A DNA stretch of 19,836 nt from Dunaliella salina (lineage: Eukaryota > Chlorophyta > Chlorophyceae > Chlamydomonadales > Dunaliellaceae), in NCBI GenBank assembly GCA_002284615.2, contig MU069700.1:340587-360422 (forward strand), in the 5' to 3' direction. The notes under the pieces are model-generated. The model did no database searches. It was not told the origin of the DNA and was given only the letters and a program-made list of their open reading frames with translations. The position numbers and the translations under genes were made by a program. The first letter of the stretch is position 1, and each line of letters opens with the position of its first letter. Positions 1 to 7,490 of the stretch are shown here, piece after piece.

Positions 1-273
1 CAAATTAGTGGCATTGCTGAATCATGGTTCAAACAAGTGTGTGATGTGTGATCTGTATTTAAGTGGGGTTGTTTTATTGGGTTCTCTCTCTTATTTAACC
101 TTCTGTTCCTCCTTTCCTTGAGGTTTGGCTCCGTTTCTGTTATCCCTGGCCTTGTGCCAGGGGTGCCCTGTCCCTGATGTAACGCTAACATGGTGAAGCT
201 GGTCCACACCTGCTGTGTCTGCCCCAAGAACTCTCTGCGTGCTGCAGCCAAGCCAGCACTCTGCAGCTAGCCC
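1..273. repeat. Left copy of 273-bp direct repeat (LTR-like, probably cut by window edge)
   Basis: This stretch matches 1419-1691 without gaps and with three differences that I counted, so the two copies are about 99% identical. It contains a TATA-like TATTTAA near 57-63. The copies bracket an internal region that ends in a purine tract followed by TGTGAC, as in LTR retrotransposons. If the LTR starts at 1356 in the right copy, the left copy lacks its first ~60 bases because the window begins inside it. No tRNA primer-binding site was recognised after 273. Confidence 0.6.
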
Positions 274-1355
274 AAGAACAGCTAAGCAGCAGCATGAAGA
301 GCAAGCAAAGTAGCAGTCCAATCGCACCCCAAGCCCTCAGCTCGAGTGAACCTGTCCCTTGTCGGATGGCTTTTGCCGACTCCGGACGTGAAACCCTTTC
401 ATGGCGCCACCACCACGGGGAACGTACTCGAGAATCGTCTATGGCACAGGCGCATTCTGTGCAGCGGGGGGACTCAGCAGCCAGCGGGGTTACATCAGCG
501 GATAGGTGCATGTCGCTCGTGTCCTTAGAGGCCATCGGACTTGGATATGTGTCTCAACACGGACTTTGGAACATCATGAAAGGTCAGAAGGCTGGGGGGA
601 TGCTGCCTGCTCTGCATGCCTGGTGGGTGACAGCAGCACTGGATGCAGGGGGGAAGCTACTTCCATGCAAGCATGCATGAGCACCACAGCCAGGAGCATT
701 CATGATTGTATGTGTGTGGAGGATGTGGAGCCTTTGAACTTGTGAGCTGTGGTCAGATATATTGCCCTGAGATGCAAACAGGTTGTGCGCATGACTGAAG
801 CCATTTTATGTTGAGTACCTGTGTTTAGCTCGCCACCCATCAACCATGCTATGGACAGATCACCCAAGCCACGCTGATAGGGATTGAATGATGTGATGCA
901 ATTCTGCTTTGCACATTTCTGGCACAAGCATCTGTCCATCATGGGAAGAGAACAGAGCATGAGCATGAGAACAGAGCATAAGAAGCATGAGAATAGAACA
1001 GAGCATAAGATCATGAGAACAGAGCATAAGGAGCACGAGAGTGTGCTGCCTCAGTCATGCTGCTCCTGGGATGAGTATNTCCTAGGGAGCGGCTGTGATT
1101 GTGGGNGTTCGAAGAGGCTTCAGAACTGTTGTTGCAAGCTAAGTTGCAGTTTCATGGCTGTGTATTGAACCATTGCTGATGGGTTAGGGCTCAGGATGTG
1201 CCTGTTGTGTGGACATGTTCCTGGCAAAAACTTTGCATGTCTTGCAGTAAAATTTGCGACATTCATTGCACACCAGCATTTTTCTGTGAAGCAGGAGAAA
1301 CATTAAGCAACATTTTTGCCTTTCTTGCCAACAATATTGCTTAATGGGGGGGAAA
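274..1355. mobile_element. Internal region between the LTR-like repeats; no gag or pol seen
   Basis: About 1.1 kb lies between the two long repeats. No reverse transcriptase, integrase, protease or gag motif can be read on either strand. The open frames here are short and of odd composition. The region ends at 1343-1355 with AATGGGGGGGAAA, which looks like a polypurine tract and is followed at once by TGTGAC. That suggests a non-autonomous LTR element of TRIM type. A simple tandem duplication with a deletion in the second unit is the main alternative. Two undetermined bases are present, at 1079 and 1106. Confidence 0.4.
951..1042. repeat. Short imperfect tandem repeat, unit near GAGAACAGAGCATAAG
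   Basis: The words ACAGAGCATAAG and CATGAGAA recur three to four times with variable spacers (AAG, ATC, GAG). It lies inside the putative LTR-element interior and is purine-rich on the plus strand. Confidence 0.75.
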
Positions 1356-1691
1356 TGTGACCTGCTTCCAGAATAGTAAAAGTGTAATGACAGTGATTGA
1401 GCATGACAGCTGTCACATCAAATTAGTGGCATTGCTGAATCATGGTTCAAACAAGTGTGTGATGTGTGATCTGTATTTAAGTGGGGTTGTTTTATTGGGT
1501 TCTCTCTCTTATTGAACCTTCTGTTCCTCCTTTCCTTGAGGTTTGGCTCCGTGTCTGTTATCCCTGGCCTTGTGCCAGGGGTGCCCTGTCCCTGATGTAA
1601 CGCTAACATGGTGAAGCTGGTCCACACCTGCTGTGTCTGCCCCAAGAATTCTCTGCGTGCTGCAGCCAAGCCAGCACTCTGCAGCTAGCCC
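1356..1691. repeat. Right copy of the LTR-like repeat with preceding purine tract
   Basis: Positions 1419-1691 match 1-273. The 63 bases before it begin with TGTGAC directly after the purine tract, the usual layout at the start of a 3' LTR. They include the perfect 12-base palindrome TGACAGCTGTCA at 1404-1415. The end lacks the canonical CA dinucleotide. The segment 1361-1409 recurs exactly at 1690-1738, just beyond the repeat, so the right border is not that of a clean single insertion. Confidence 0.5.
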
Positions 1692-1738
1692 TGCTTCCAG
1701 AATAGTAAAAGTGTAATGACAGTGATTGAGCATGACAG
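1690..1738. repeat. 49-bp exact copy of 1361-1409
   Basis: The stretch beginning CCTGCTTCCAG and ending GCATGACAG occurs at 1361-1409 and again here without a mismatch. The two copies lie on either side of the right-hand LTR-like repeat. It could be the start of a third, truncated LTR, or a trace of tandem duplication. Confidence 0.85.
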
Positions 1739-2831
1739 GGGGTAAGCTGGCCAATTTGCCAGGCATGCTCTTTCTCCTAATTCTTCCTCAAATCTGACCA
1801 TGCCAACCATTGTTATTTATATAAGTATTATATTTGACAAAAGATAGAAAATTTGGAGGACCCCAGATCACTCTCCTGGCCTCAGATCACCCCAAATTGG
1901 CCTAGAACTCCACCCTGGGGTCATTTTCCACTTCCAAAATTCTATATTTATTTTTCACTTCCAAAATTCTATATTTATAACCCCCATATACACTGCTAAC
2001 ATCCTGCATATTCAAAAATTGGAAAGAAGGGGGTCATTTTTTGGCCTTTTTGGCACCCCTTGTGCTTGATTTTCCTAAACGGAAACGGCTGAAATTTTGT
2101 ATCTGACCAACCACTGGGTCTTTTCACTCCATTTTTTTAGCAATGATATTTTTTTGGTACAAGGACTCCAAATCATTAAAAATCACCCAATTTAGTGCAG
2201 TAGGTGGTCAGTTATGGAGATTGGCTGGCAAAAACTAGGGTTCACGCCACAGCAAATTAGGCATGTGTATCCCAACTGGGTATCTGAAAGCCTTAGTGTT
2301 GCAAAAAGCCTACCAGAGGCTGCCATGGTTGAAAATACCCATTTGGGGCCTACCTATGCTAAGAGCATGCAAAAAATGCCTGTTTGATTGGGCCTTAGCT
2401 TCCCCCCTCTGGGAAAGTCCTCTCGAACTTCGGGCCGAAGTCTGAATCTGTAGTGCGTGTGTGTCTGGTGGCTAAGCTGAAGTTGCCCAGCCTGGCTATC
2501 CTCAAGGAGCAGCATCTGATGTTACAGGCTCAATCAGCACACACATGTTCACACAACTGCTGAGTCCGGGGCTCGGGAGCAGCGTGCCAGACGAAATCCA
2601 TGTGTTCAGCGGATTCCAGCTCGATCATATTTCAATATTTTCAATTATGGTTACATCCATAACGCACACTCGAGCCACCATGGTTTACCCTGTGCAGCGA
2701 GTGGAGACAAAAAGGTTGACAAGCAGGGCCCCTTCCCCCTGTGCAGTGAGGGAGTTGTGTCTCTGGCCTGCCTGGTCCAGGTGATGGTAATGGTGGGCAA
2801 AGGGGTCAGCTTGCATGGCTCTTTCTCAGCA
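1739..2831. other. AT-rich intergenic stretch, no gene recognised
   Basis: No open frame here resembles a known domain and no convincing splice pair was found. The only clear structure is a tandem repeat at 1929-1977, in which CACTTCCAAAATTCTATATT occurs twice with a 27-base period. The stretch 2455-2545 reads open in one frame but is too short to support an exon. Confidence 0.6.
1929..1977. repeat. Two-unit 27-bp tandem repeat
   Basis: CACTTCCAAAATTCTATATT appears at 1929 and again at 1956 with only spacer differences between units. Confidence 0.9.
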
Positions 2832-3063
2832 TTCGCACAGAATACTTTTTAACACCTCACTCAACCAGGCAGAAACTCCTTTCTTCCATCTCTATTGGCT
2901 TGCCGCATCTGTCACGACACATAACTCTCACACAGAATACTTGTCCCTTTCAAACCTCCTGGACAAGCTTAAACAAGTAATGCATGAAAAACACAAATGA
3001 GAACGGCAAAACTCTGCACATATAGCTACCTCAGGATGTCCAGTGCTCACCCCACTGCCAATT

Positions 3064-3993
3064 CAAAAATTAGTAATGCTTTCTGGCACATGAAAGCTGT
3101 GACCCTCAAAGAATAAACCAATGTCCTCGAAACATGCCAGACGCTTCAGTGGCCACCCTGGGCCTTATCTTTGCCCTCCTTGTGGTACACCTGATAGCAC
3201 CCCGCATACCCTACTCAGGTGCACTCACCCAAAGATAAACAGAATGAATATCAATCGCCACCATCAAGCACTTAGCATCTGTGGTGAAGCACTAAGCAAA
3301 GGAGACTTTGAATCTCACATTGTCTCTGTAGATGCGTGTAATACAGAGAGGTTATGCTGCCTGGATATGGAAATTCCAAATACTGTACAGTAATCAAATC
3401 CAAATACTGTACATGTACACCGACACATTCCACATTGGCTGTTTCCATCCCGGAAACCACCAAATATGCAGCTCAGTCGCCCTGATGGCATTATAGTTTT
3501 GCCCCTTGAAGGCAGAGACTCCAAAAATCACTTACAGAATATAAACCCCAGAGACAGAGATATCCACCTCATTGAACTCAAATTTTGTTCTGACACCATA
3601 CCCAAGCAAACTCTCCACACTGCACAAAATCAGCACAAACACCGTGTTTCCATTGAAAGCTTACGCACAATAACTCTTCGGGGCACACACTGCAGTAACA
3701 TAGTCACACTACATACCATTATGATTGGAGTTGCTGGAACTATCTTCAACCCCTACACTATTGATCCCCTCTGCAAACTTGGCCTCACCAAAGACAAAGC
3801 TCACAAAACTGCCAAACAACTCCACTATCACGCTATAAAGTCCCTAACAAAAATCCACAACACCAAAAATGCCATCCAACTCAGTAACATAAGCAATTGG
3901 GGGGTGCGGGAGGGGGCTACAGGGAGGGCTGCGTACAGGACAGCGAGGCGCGCAGCCAGACGGATGGCGGACAACCCGCCGGACCCACATTAG
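3064..3993 (+). pseudogene. LINE ORF C-terminus: CCHC zinc knuckle plus PD-(D/E)xK endonuclease, broken
   Basis: From about 3064 the frame reads a segment typical of the region before the knuckle, with a stop at about 3114 and an apparent frameshift. From 3121 a clear C-x2-C-x7-H-x4-C knuckle follows (Cys at 3172, 3181 and 3220, His at 3205). The same frame then reaches a TAA at 3391-3393 and continues past it. RPD at 3478-3486 and ELK at 3574-3582 form a PD-(D/E)xK pair, followed by a Gln-His motif and a conserved Gly-Val-Ala-Gly-Thr-Ile-Phe segment at about 3727-3750. A knuckle followed by a restriction-like nuclease at the C-terminus is known from R2-, NeSL- and Dualen-type LINEs, where the nuclease nicks the target DNA. 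Reverse transcriptase is absent because the copy is 5'-truncated. At least one nonsense mutation and one frameshift make it inactive. Confidence 0.82.
3899..3928 (+). other. G-quadruplex-prone run at LINE 3' end
   Basis: Five runs of three or more G (6, 3, 5, 3 and 3) are separated by loops of one to five bases. The equivalent place in the second LINE copy (11893-11922) is also a run of G tracts, so it belongs to the element. Confidence 0.8.
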
Positions 3994-4123
3994 CAGGGCT
4001 GCTCATACCTAGCCTTCTTTGGTGGGGCTCACTGTTAGTGCCAGTGCAACTGTTGGGTCTTTCCTTAATGCAGGCTGGTAAATGCCAGCGTAGACTTCTT
4101 CTTCTTCTTCTTCGCACAGAATA

Positions 4124-4605
4124 GAGTGCATGCAGCAAACATCATGCACAATGGAGTACATGAAGCAACCGTGATGCAGAATGTATGCAGCAATCTTTGT
4201 GCACGATGAACAAATACAGCATGCAGCATAGCAATGCAGTGATCCATGCAGCAATGCACAGCCATGCACACAGTAATCCACACAGCAACGCACACAGCCC
4301 TGCATGCAGCGATGCATGCAGCAATGCGTGCAGCACTGTGCAAAGCCACGCATGCTGTAATGCATGAGCAACATGCAAAGCCAAGCATGCAGCGATGCCC
4401 ACGGCAATGCATACAGTAATCCATGCAGGCTGGCAATGCATGCAGCCATCCATGCAGGCTGGCAGTGCACATAGCCATGCATGCAGTAATGCATACAGTG
4501 ATGCGCGTAGCGCTGTGCAAAGCCATGCATGCAAAATTCATGAGCAACATGCAAAGGCCTACCATGTCGTAATGCATGCTGCTGTGTACAAAGCAAGGCA
4601 TGCTG
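4124..4605. repeat. 12-bp minisatellite, unit near ATGCAGCAATGC, with higher-order repeat
   Basis: Most of this stretch divides into 12-base units such as ATGCAGCGATGC, ATGCAGTAATGC and ACACAGCAACGC. Each unit begins and ends with near-complementary ATGC or GCAT, so both strands look alike. A block of about 75 bases starting at 4304 recurs at 4481 (offset 177), including a distinctive non-unit phrase ATGAGCAACATGCAAAG. A 28-29-base block containing CATGCAGGCTGGCA is doubled near 4420-4470. The long open frames here are by-products of a period divisible by three that contains no stop, giving Cys/His/Ala/Met-rich four-residue repeats. Confidence 0.9.
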
Positions 4606-5060
4606 GTAAAGCATTCACACTTGCTCGCGCATCATGGCATGCTCAAGTGCTGTCACGGGCATTTTGGCTCTTGCAATTCAAGGAAGATTGTGACTGAAAG
4701 CTCCTGTCAGTGACAGAATGGCTTCGCCAATTTTTCAGCGTTGCTTGCGACGCTTTCCCCACTTGTCATTGTCTGCTGGGTAAACTTCTCTTTTCCATTT
4801 TTCCTCTTTTCTTGTACCTTTTCTATCTCCTTGTAAGGGAGTCCTACGGTGCTTTGAGCCTAAATGTCTCCCTATCCTTAATTGATGTAGGGAGAGTTTT
4901 CTCTGTCTGCGTGGTTTTCCTTTCCTCTTTTCCTTTTTTTCCATGCCACTCTTCATTTGCATTTTTGGTGGGGTTCAATCTCAGCATCGCCAGTGACTTA
5001 TGTTGTTTTTTTTTTTCCTGTATGCACACTGGCTCTGGCCCCGGGTAGACCACTTCTTCT
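4606..5060. other. Pyrimidine-rich intergenic stretch with a dispersed repeat
   Basis: The plus strand is rich in C and T from 4780 to 5020. An open frame at 4710-5048 translates to a Phe/Leu/Ser-rich peptide that mainly reflects this composition. Positions 4846-4921 resemble the minus strand of 6660-6736. No gene is supported. Confidence 0.6.
4846..4921 (+). repeat. Dispersed repeat, inverted partner at 6660-6736
   Basis: The phrase ACGGTGC, then a variable stretch, then CCTTAATTGATGT, then GAG-GTTTTC and CTGCGT-GTTTT occur in the same order here and on the minus strand at 6660-6736. The pair is diverged but collinear over about 75 bases. A still weaker relative may lie at 18766-18812. Confidence 0.7.
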
Positions 5061-5110
5061 TCTGGTAGGGGTTACAGGGGGCTACAAGGGGTTGGCGTAC
5101 AGCCCGAGAC
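5060..5110 (+). repeat. Short fragment resembling the LINE 3' end
   Basis: Three G tracts with the phrase GGGGGCTACA and then GGCGTACAG resemble the equivalent place in both LINE copies (3912-3940 and 11906-11930). It lies just after a CTTCTTCTTCT stretch. It may be a remnant of a related element, or chance similarity of G-rich DNA. Confidence 0.4.
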
Positions 5111-5223
5111 TCTGGCTGATCAACTGCTGGTGAAACATCTCCAGCCAGCATCAAAAATTGAACTAATTCTGACAAACAATCTGTACAAGTCTTGATTTAG
5201 AAAAGCATTGATCTCAGGACCAG

Positions 5224-5506
5224 TCAAAACGTGGTAGCTCGCCAAGAAAGGAAGTCCAATGTTTGGAAGCTGGCAAAAGTACATAACGGTTTGAAAAGAT
5301 CATTGAAGTCCTTGTAATTTTTGTGCAGCTCACGCGTTTCCAGGCAATTGCAATAGAACATGTTCCTCGTCCTGGACTTCAGCACGTTCACACTGATCAC
5401 AAATGTTTGAACCACCCAGCCATTTACAGGACTCGACCTTCAAGCAGTGGGCCTGAAGCCCAAACGTACTCACGTTCCTCACGACTCCTTTACATGTCTT
5501 TAAATG
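5224..5506 (-). pseudogene. Retroelement C-terminal remnant with C-x2-C-x9-H-x4-C knuckle, frameshifted
   Basis: Read on the minus strand from 5506, the frame gives a conserved basic/hydrophobic segment (VSTFGLQAH near its middle) and then ICDQC, VQDEEHVL and, after a one-base frameshift near 5352-5358, FYC. Together these make a C-x2-C-x9-H-x4-C knuckle followed by a helical tail to a stop at 5224. This layout is common at the C-terminus of LINE-type polyproteins in algae. The sequence differs from the LINE at 2832-4123, so it represents another element family. The frameshift and isolation mark it as dead. Confidence 0.65.
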
Positions 5507-6131
5507 AATATGTTGGGATACAAAAGGGTGTGCACGCTGTTTGATTTAAAGGCCTTCCGCACATGGTAAGTCACTGAAGAAAGTCTCCCTGCAAGAGTTA
5601 AGGGAAAGGAGCCATGATGCAGCTCCAAAGACCTGTGAGTCCTCTTGAGTTGATCATACATGTGAGATCTATAGGAAGGGTTGTGGACGTATGGAGGGGT
5701 GCTGGAACCACCAGGTGTTGAGCACCCCAGATTTGCTAAGCCACTTTGTCTATATGTATAAGTTGGTGAGGGATGTATTTGCTGAGAGCAGGAGGAAATC
5801 GGGTCTGGCTCAGCTGAACTTCAAATTCTTGCAAAGTGAAAGATGATCCGGACTTAATTTTGGGCTCCTGCTGGCTTGCTAGTTAGGGGACTCTCCCTTA
5901 ATGCATGCGGCTTCTGGCCTGCCTACACTATTCTTTCTCTTCCTTTCTTTTTTTGCTGGCTCTTATAATAGTATCCAATGGCCGAGGAGGCCTAGAGGCA
6001 GCTTTCCTATTGCCTCAAGTTCTCTGTTGAGCTCCTCTCTTTAGCTTGTATCATTGCTGAGCCCGACAATGGCAGGACAGATCCAAGCTTTTTCCTGGGT
6101 GGACCTCTCGTCTTGGCGCTGCAACGCAGCA
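5507..6131. other. Intergenic, nothing recognised
   Basis: Short open frames only. The part next to 5506 may belong to the minus-strand retroelement remnant, but its reading frame cannot be followed with confidence. Confidence 0.5.
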
Positions 6132-6281
6132 ACCAAGGTCTGTGGGGAATTTCCAATGATCAGCATGATGGCGCACGTTGCAGCGCCTTTCATATTGAGG
6201 TAGGGGACCAAGACCTGTGAGACATTTCCAGTGATCAATATGACGGCACACATTGCAGCACCTAACAGGTCGAGGTATGGG
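6132..6281. repeat. Two-unit 75-bp tandem duplication
   Basis: The unit beginning ACCAAGGTCTGTG at 6132 recurs at 6207 as ACCAAGACCTGTG. Words such as ATTTCCA-TGATCA and GCACA-TTGCAGC line up through both units at an offset of 75, with about one difference in five bases. Either strand could be transcribed. The unit length is divisible by three, yet no long shared open frame stands out. Confidence 0.85.
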
Positions 6282-6630
6282 GCTTCAGAATTGCTAAGTC
6301 ACAAGCCACCCAAGGACCCTGTGTATATGGCAGCAAGCACAACCACTGTGAGCACCCACTGCAGTGCAGATGTCTTACCCAGAAACCAGAACTTTTGAAG
6401 AGTTACAGGGCCCTTGATGCTTCGTGATGGGGCGCAGTTCCTACTGAGTAGCTTCTCCTTTTCCTTTTCCTCACAACCTTTCTCTTGGCTTAACAGGTTC
6501 TCCATGTGTCATGTAGAAGTCATAGCAGCTGTGGTCTCTCCAGCAGCTTCTTTCCAAGTGTCTCCACCTGGTACCACAACCATGGCTACGTCGAGCATAA
6601 GAGTTGATGGCAGGGATTTTCAACTGAATT

Positions 6631-6665
6631 GAAAGAAAAAGAAAAGAAAGAAAGAAAAAGAAAAA
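6631..6665 (+). repeat. Polypurine (GAAA)n-like tract
   Basis: An uninterrupted run of A and G made of GAAA and GAAAAA words. Such purine/pyrimidine tracts can adopt triplex structures. It directly abuts the dispersed repeat at 6660-6736 and may be its tail. Confidence 0.9.
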
Positions 6666-6736
6666 CTACGCAGGCAGTGAAAACACTCTCCACATCAATT
6701 AAGGAAAAGGGGATACCTAGGGCCGAGGCACCGTGT
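6660..6736 (-). repeat. Dispersed repeat, inverted partner of 4846-4921
   Basis: On the minus strand the words CACGGTGCC, CCTTAATTGATGT, GAGTGTTTTC and CTGCGTAGTTTTT occur in the same order as in 4846-4921. On this strand the copy runs on into a pyrimidine-only tail. Confidence 0.7.
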
Positions 6737-7490
6737 ATCCTCTTCACCGAGAGAAAACAGAAGAAAGAAGTCAGTGGGGATCAGGAGGGTTACTAGCAGT
6801 ATCCCGTGCCTGACCTCGTTGAGAGTTGAAGAAAGTTTTCTCAATAACGCGTCTGGTGCTGGCAAGTTTGTAGGCATACAGGACAGAATGAGCATGAAGC
6901 TTCCGAGCAAACTGAATTGGTATAATTCAAACATTGAGAATTTTGACACAAAGGAACACGTTGGAGGAAACAGGCTAGGCCCAAAAATCATGGAACACAG
7001 TTTTCTTTCCTAAGGTATGCCAGATCCGCCTTCAAAGCCATCCACCTATGATACACGCAATGGAAAGTCAGGAGTCAGATTGCATCTAGCACTGATCAAG
7101 GATATCTTTTCGAACTTCTTTTGCACAGCCCAAGCACAGTAAAGGATTCCAGGCTTCATGCAGGAACTGCTAGAACGTCAAGTATGATACCACTCCTTGC
7201 GTCAAACAGCCTCTCACAGGGTGAAGGTGATGTATGCTCACTTGTCTTTATGTCGTGTAACTAGCAACTGTCTGTGTACCAGCACATGAAATTATTTTCA
7301 CTGCAAATGAGCTCAAATCATGAAAGGACAAATTTGTTGAAAAATGTAGCTAAAATTGCTTGCTTGTTAATTGGCCCGCACACTCGCCCCTCGAGCAAAA
7401 TCAGCAGGTGGCTGTCAGAGAAGTGAAGACAAGCCATGTAGCCCGAGCTCACTACTGCAGCTTCCATGACTCACCAGATTTTCCCATCTT

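Larger units (their letters stand above)
2832..4123 (+). mobile_element. 5'-truncated LINE copy with 13-bp target-site duplication
   Basis: TTCGCACAGAATA occurs at 2832-2844 and again at 4111-4123, exactly bracketing a sequence that reads as the 3' part of a LINE. The inserted body is 2845-4110. It holds a decayed C-terminal coding region, a G-rich stretch at 3899-3928 and a short (CTT)n tail ending at about 4110. The 5' truncation, simple-sequence tail and matching flanks are hallmarks of target-primed reverse transcription. A second member of the family lies at 11687-12105 and shares both the coding part and the 3' end. Confidence 0.88.
6282..7490. other. Intergenic region, no supported gene
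   Basis: Contents seen: a pyrimidine-rich tract ending TTAACAG at about 6456-6496, which would suit a 3' splice site without a clear exon after it; the polypurine tract 6631-6665; and the inverted partner of 4846-4921 at 6660-6736. The minus-strand frame ending at 6299 finishes in a hydrophobic segment but has no supporting exons. 7000-7490 is the 3' flank of the minus-strand coiled-coil gene. Confidence 0.55.

Noticed and set aside
294..680. 128-codon plus-strand frame in the LTR-like interior
   Set aside because: No gag, protease or other motif and no conserved composition; treated as chance.
1437..1460. GGTTCAAAC resembling a tRNA internal B box (also at about 25)
   Set aside because: No A box at the right distance and no cloverleaf can be folded; it lies in the LTR-like repeat.
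2455..2545. Open, protein-like stretch (KLKLPSLAILKEQ)
   Set aside because: Too short, no clear acceptor before it, and only a generic CAG|G border; it cannot be linked to another exon.
3466..3993. Reading 3466-3993 as a separate 175-residue gene
   Set aside because: It is the in-frame continuation of the LINE ORF after a TAA at 3391, inside an element bounded by target-site duplications.
4124..4605. CRISPR-like appearance of short repeated units
   Set aside because: Units are contiguous 12-mers without unique spacers of constant length, and the DNA is eukaryotic with spliced genes.
4009..4614. Three long overlapping minus-strand frames and two plus-strand frames rich in Cys, His and Met
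   Set aside because: They are produced by the 12-bp minisatellite, whose period is divisible by three and contains no stop codon on either strand.
4710..5048. 112-codon frame with hydrophobic stretches resembling membrane segments
   Set aside because: The Phe/Leu/Ser content follows from pyrimidine-rich DNA, and part of it is a dispersed repeat also found at 6660-6736.
6299..6505. Minus-strand frame ending in a hydrophobic, tail-anchor-like segment
   Set aside because: The first half is a Lys/Glu-rich translation of a pyrimidine tract, and no upstream exons or start context support it.
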